DNA of 64,000 nucleotides from UBA5239 sp031548025 (GTDB lineage Bacteria; Verrucomicrobiota; Lentisphaeria; Victivallales; Victivallaceae), in NCBI GenBank assembly GCA_031548025.1, contig JAVBRM010000011.1, positions 62,001 to 126,000 of the forward strand. Direction: 5' to 3'. Shown here one piece after another: positions 63,266 to 64,000 of this stretch (position 1 is its first letter; each line of letters begins with the position of its first letter). The position numbers were made by a program, and so were the translations under genes. The notes beneath the pieces are model-generated. The model was not told the DNA's origin, ran no database searches, and worked only from the letters and a program-made list of their open reading frames with translations.

Positions 63266-64000
63266 ATGAACAAAAAAATCTTGGCGATTGGGGCTCATGC
63301 CGATGACATTGAATTGAACATGTGCGGGGCGATTCTGAAATATTTGGCGGCGGGGTATTCGCTTACTTATGTGATGAGTACCAACAATATGTCAGGCAGA
63401 TATTCCTACATCGATGCGGACGGACGGATAGCATCCCGGGAAATCGTGCCGGAAGAAGAAATGATCGTCCGCAAGCAGGAAGCCGAAACAGCCGCCCGAA
63501 CCATGGGAACCGTGCCGGTTCATCTTGATTTCGCGCAACGGCATTATACCGGCAAAAACGGCGAGCGATGCGAAATCAATTACGGTGTGCCGCGTCCGGA
63601 ATTCATGCCGGAAGATCTGCCGTCCATCCTGACCGCGCATGAAAACGAAAAGGCGATCAGGCGCGTCATGGAGATTATCTTGGAATGCAACCCGGAAGTC
63701 ATCATTACCCATGGACTGGCCGATCCCAATATCGAACATATCTGCACCGGTTTTCTGACCATAAAGGCGCGGCAGAAAGCCATGGAATCCGGTTATGACG
63801 GAACGCTGATTTTCAGCATGACTCCGGCCCCGGCGGGACTGGCCCCGTTTTATGACCGTTATGACACATTTATCGATACAACGGGTTTCATGGACCAGAA
63901 AATAGACGCAGTCCGCCACCACGCCAGCCAGAAACCCCGTCCGGAAATCCTTGATCTCCGGGATTATGCAGAGGGTGCCCGCTGCGGCTGCGAAATCGCT
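63266..64000 (+). CDS. PIG-L family deacetylase, cut by the window end
   Basis: The frame is open for 245 codons to the last base, so the C-terminus is missing. The N-terminus carries the PIG-L/LmbE metal motif in the form IGAHADDIELNMCG, with Ala where AHPDDE proteins usually have Pro. A later THGLADPNIEHICTG supplies the His ligands. The family removes acetyl groups from N-acetylglucosamine-type substrates using zinc. No signal peptide, so cytoplasmic. An AAAAAGG site precedes the ATG. Its place behind the DUF4838/TPR/pilin genes suggests it processes a sugar released by them. Confidence 0.88.
   Translation, partial: MNKKILAIGAHADDIELNMCGAILKYLAAGYSLTYVMSTNNMSGRYSYIDADGRIASREIVPEEEMIVRKQEAETAARTMGTVPVHLDFAQRHYTGKNGERCEINYGVPRPEFMPEDLPSILTAHENEKAIRRVMEIILECNPEVIITHGLADPNIEHICTGFLTIKARQKAMESGYDGTLIFSMTPAPAGLAPFYDRYDTFIDTTGFMDQKIDAVRHHASQKPRPEILDLRDYAEGARCGCEIA

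Overview
The window looks like a chromosomal segment of a member of the Lentisphaerota (Victivallales-like), in the PVC superphylum. That is inference, from four things: many prepilin-like proteins with a near-identical FTLIELL N-terminus and a C-terminal H-X9-DG motif; very large secreted carbohydrate-active proteins, including two DUF4838 proteins; dense LacI/GntR/ROK/AraC regulators; and a fused MurB-Ddl protein. No tRNA, rRNA, CRISPR array, transposase or phage gene was recognised.

Positions 1-34120 are a run of small catabolic modules. The usual order is a one-component sugar-type regulator, then a pseudopilin, then one or more secreted hydrolase-like proteins. Module 1 is 3-4722 (partial upstream ORF, pilin, GH123-N/DUF6067-like protein). 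Module 2 is 4866-11614 (GntR-type regulator, pilin, GH2-like giant), followed by an unknown cytoplasmic protein at 11782-13797. Modules 3 and 4 (13935-15774 and 15920-21823) are tandem duplicates, each with a ROK-type regulator and a pilin; module 4 continues into a HEAT-repeat/jelly-roll protein and a GH42-like hydrolase. On the minus strand are GntR-pilin-hydrolase (27054-21830), LacI-pilin (28937-27177) and sialidase/beta-helix/pilin (34120-29081), with an AraC gene diverging at 34234.

Positions 35051-48191 hold an AAA+/DUF4143 ATPase and then a complete-looking type II secretion operon on the minus strand. In transcription order it encodes an unknown repeat protein, GspL-, GspM- and GspC-like proteins, GspD, E, F, G, H, I, J and K, and ends at a strong hairpin. 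It is the likely machine with which the many pseudopilins, and possibly the secreted hydrolases, work. No prepilin peptidase is present here.

Positions 48581-53069 are mostly housekeeping: hisI, a MurB-Ddl fusion, a MarC-family protein, an AraC regulator and a ZIP transporter. The 389-base gap before hisI contains a 160-bp imperfect inverted repeat.

Positions 53272-64000 hold two related secreted-enzyme clusters in mirrored order. One is pilin-TPR-DUF4838-amidohydrolase, the other DUF4838-TPR-pilin-PIG-L deacetylase (cut by the window end), with an AraC regulator between them.

The most distinctive biology is the repeated regulator-pseudopilin-hydrolase cassette next to a full type II secretion operon. 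It suggests that each substrate locus carries its own accessory pseudopilin. Domain names come from reading the translations, without database searches, so enzyme specificities are tentative.
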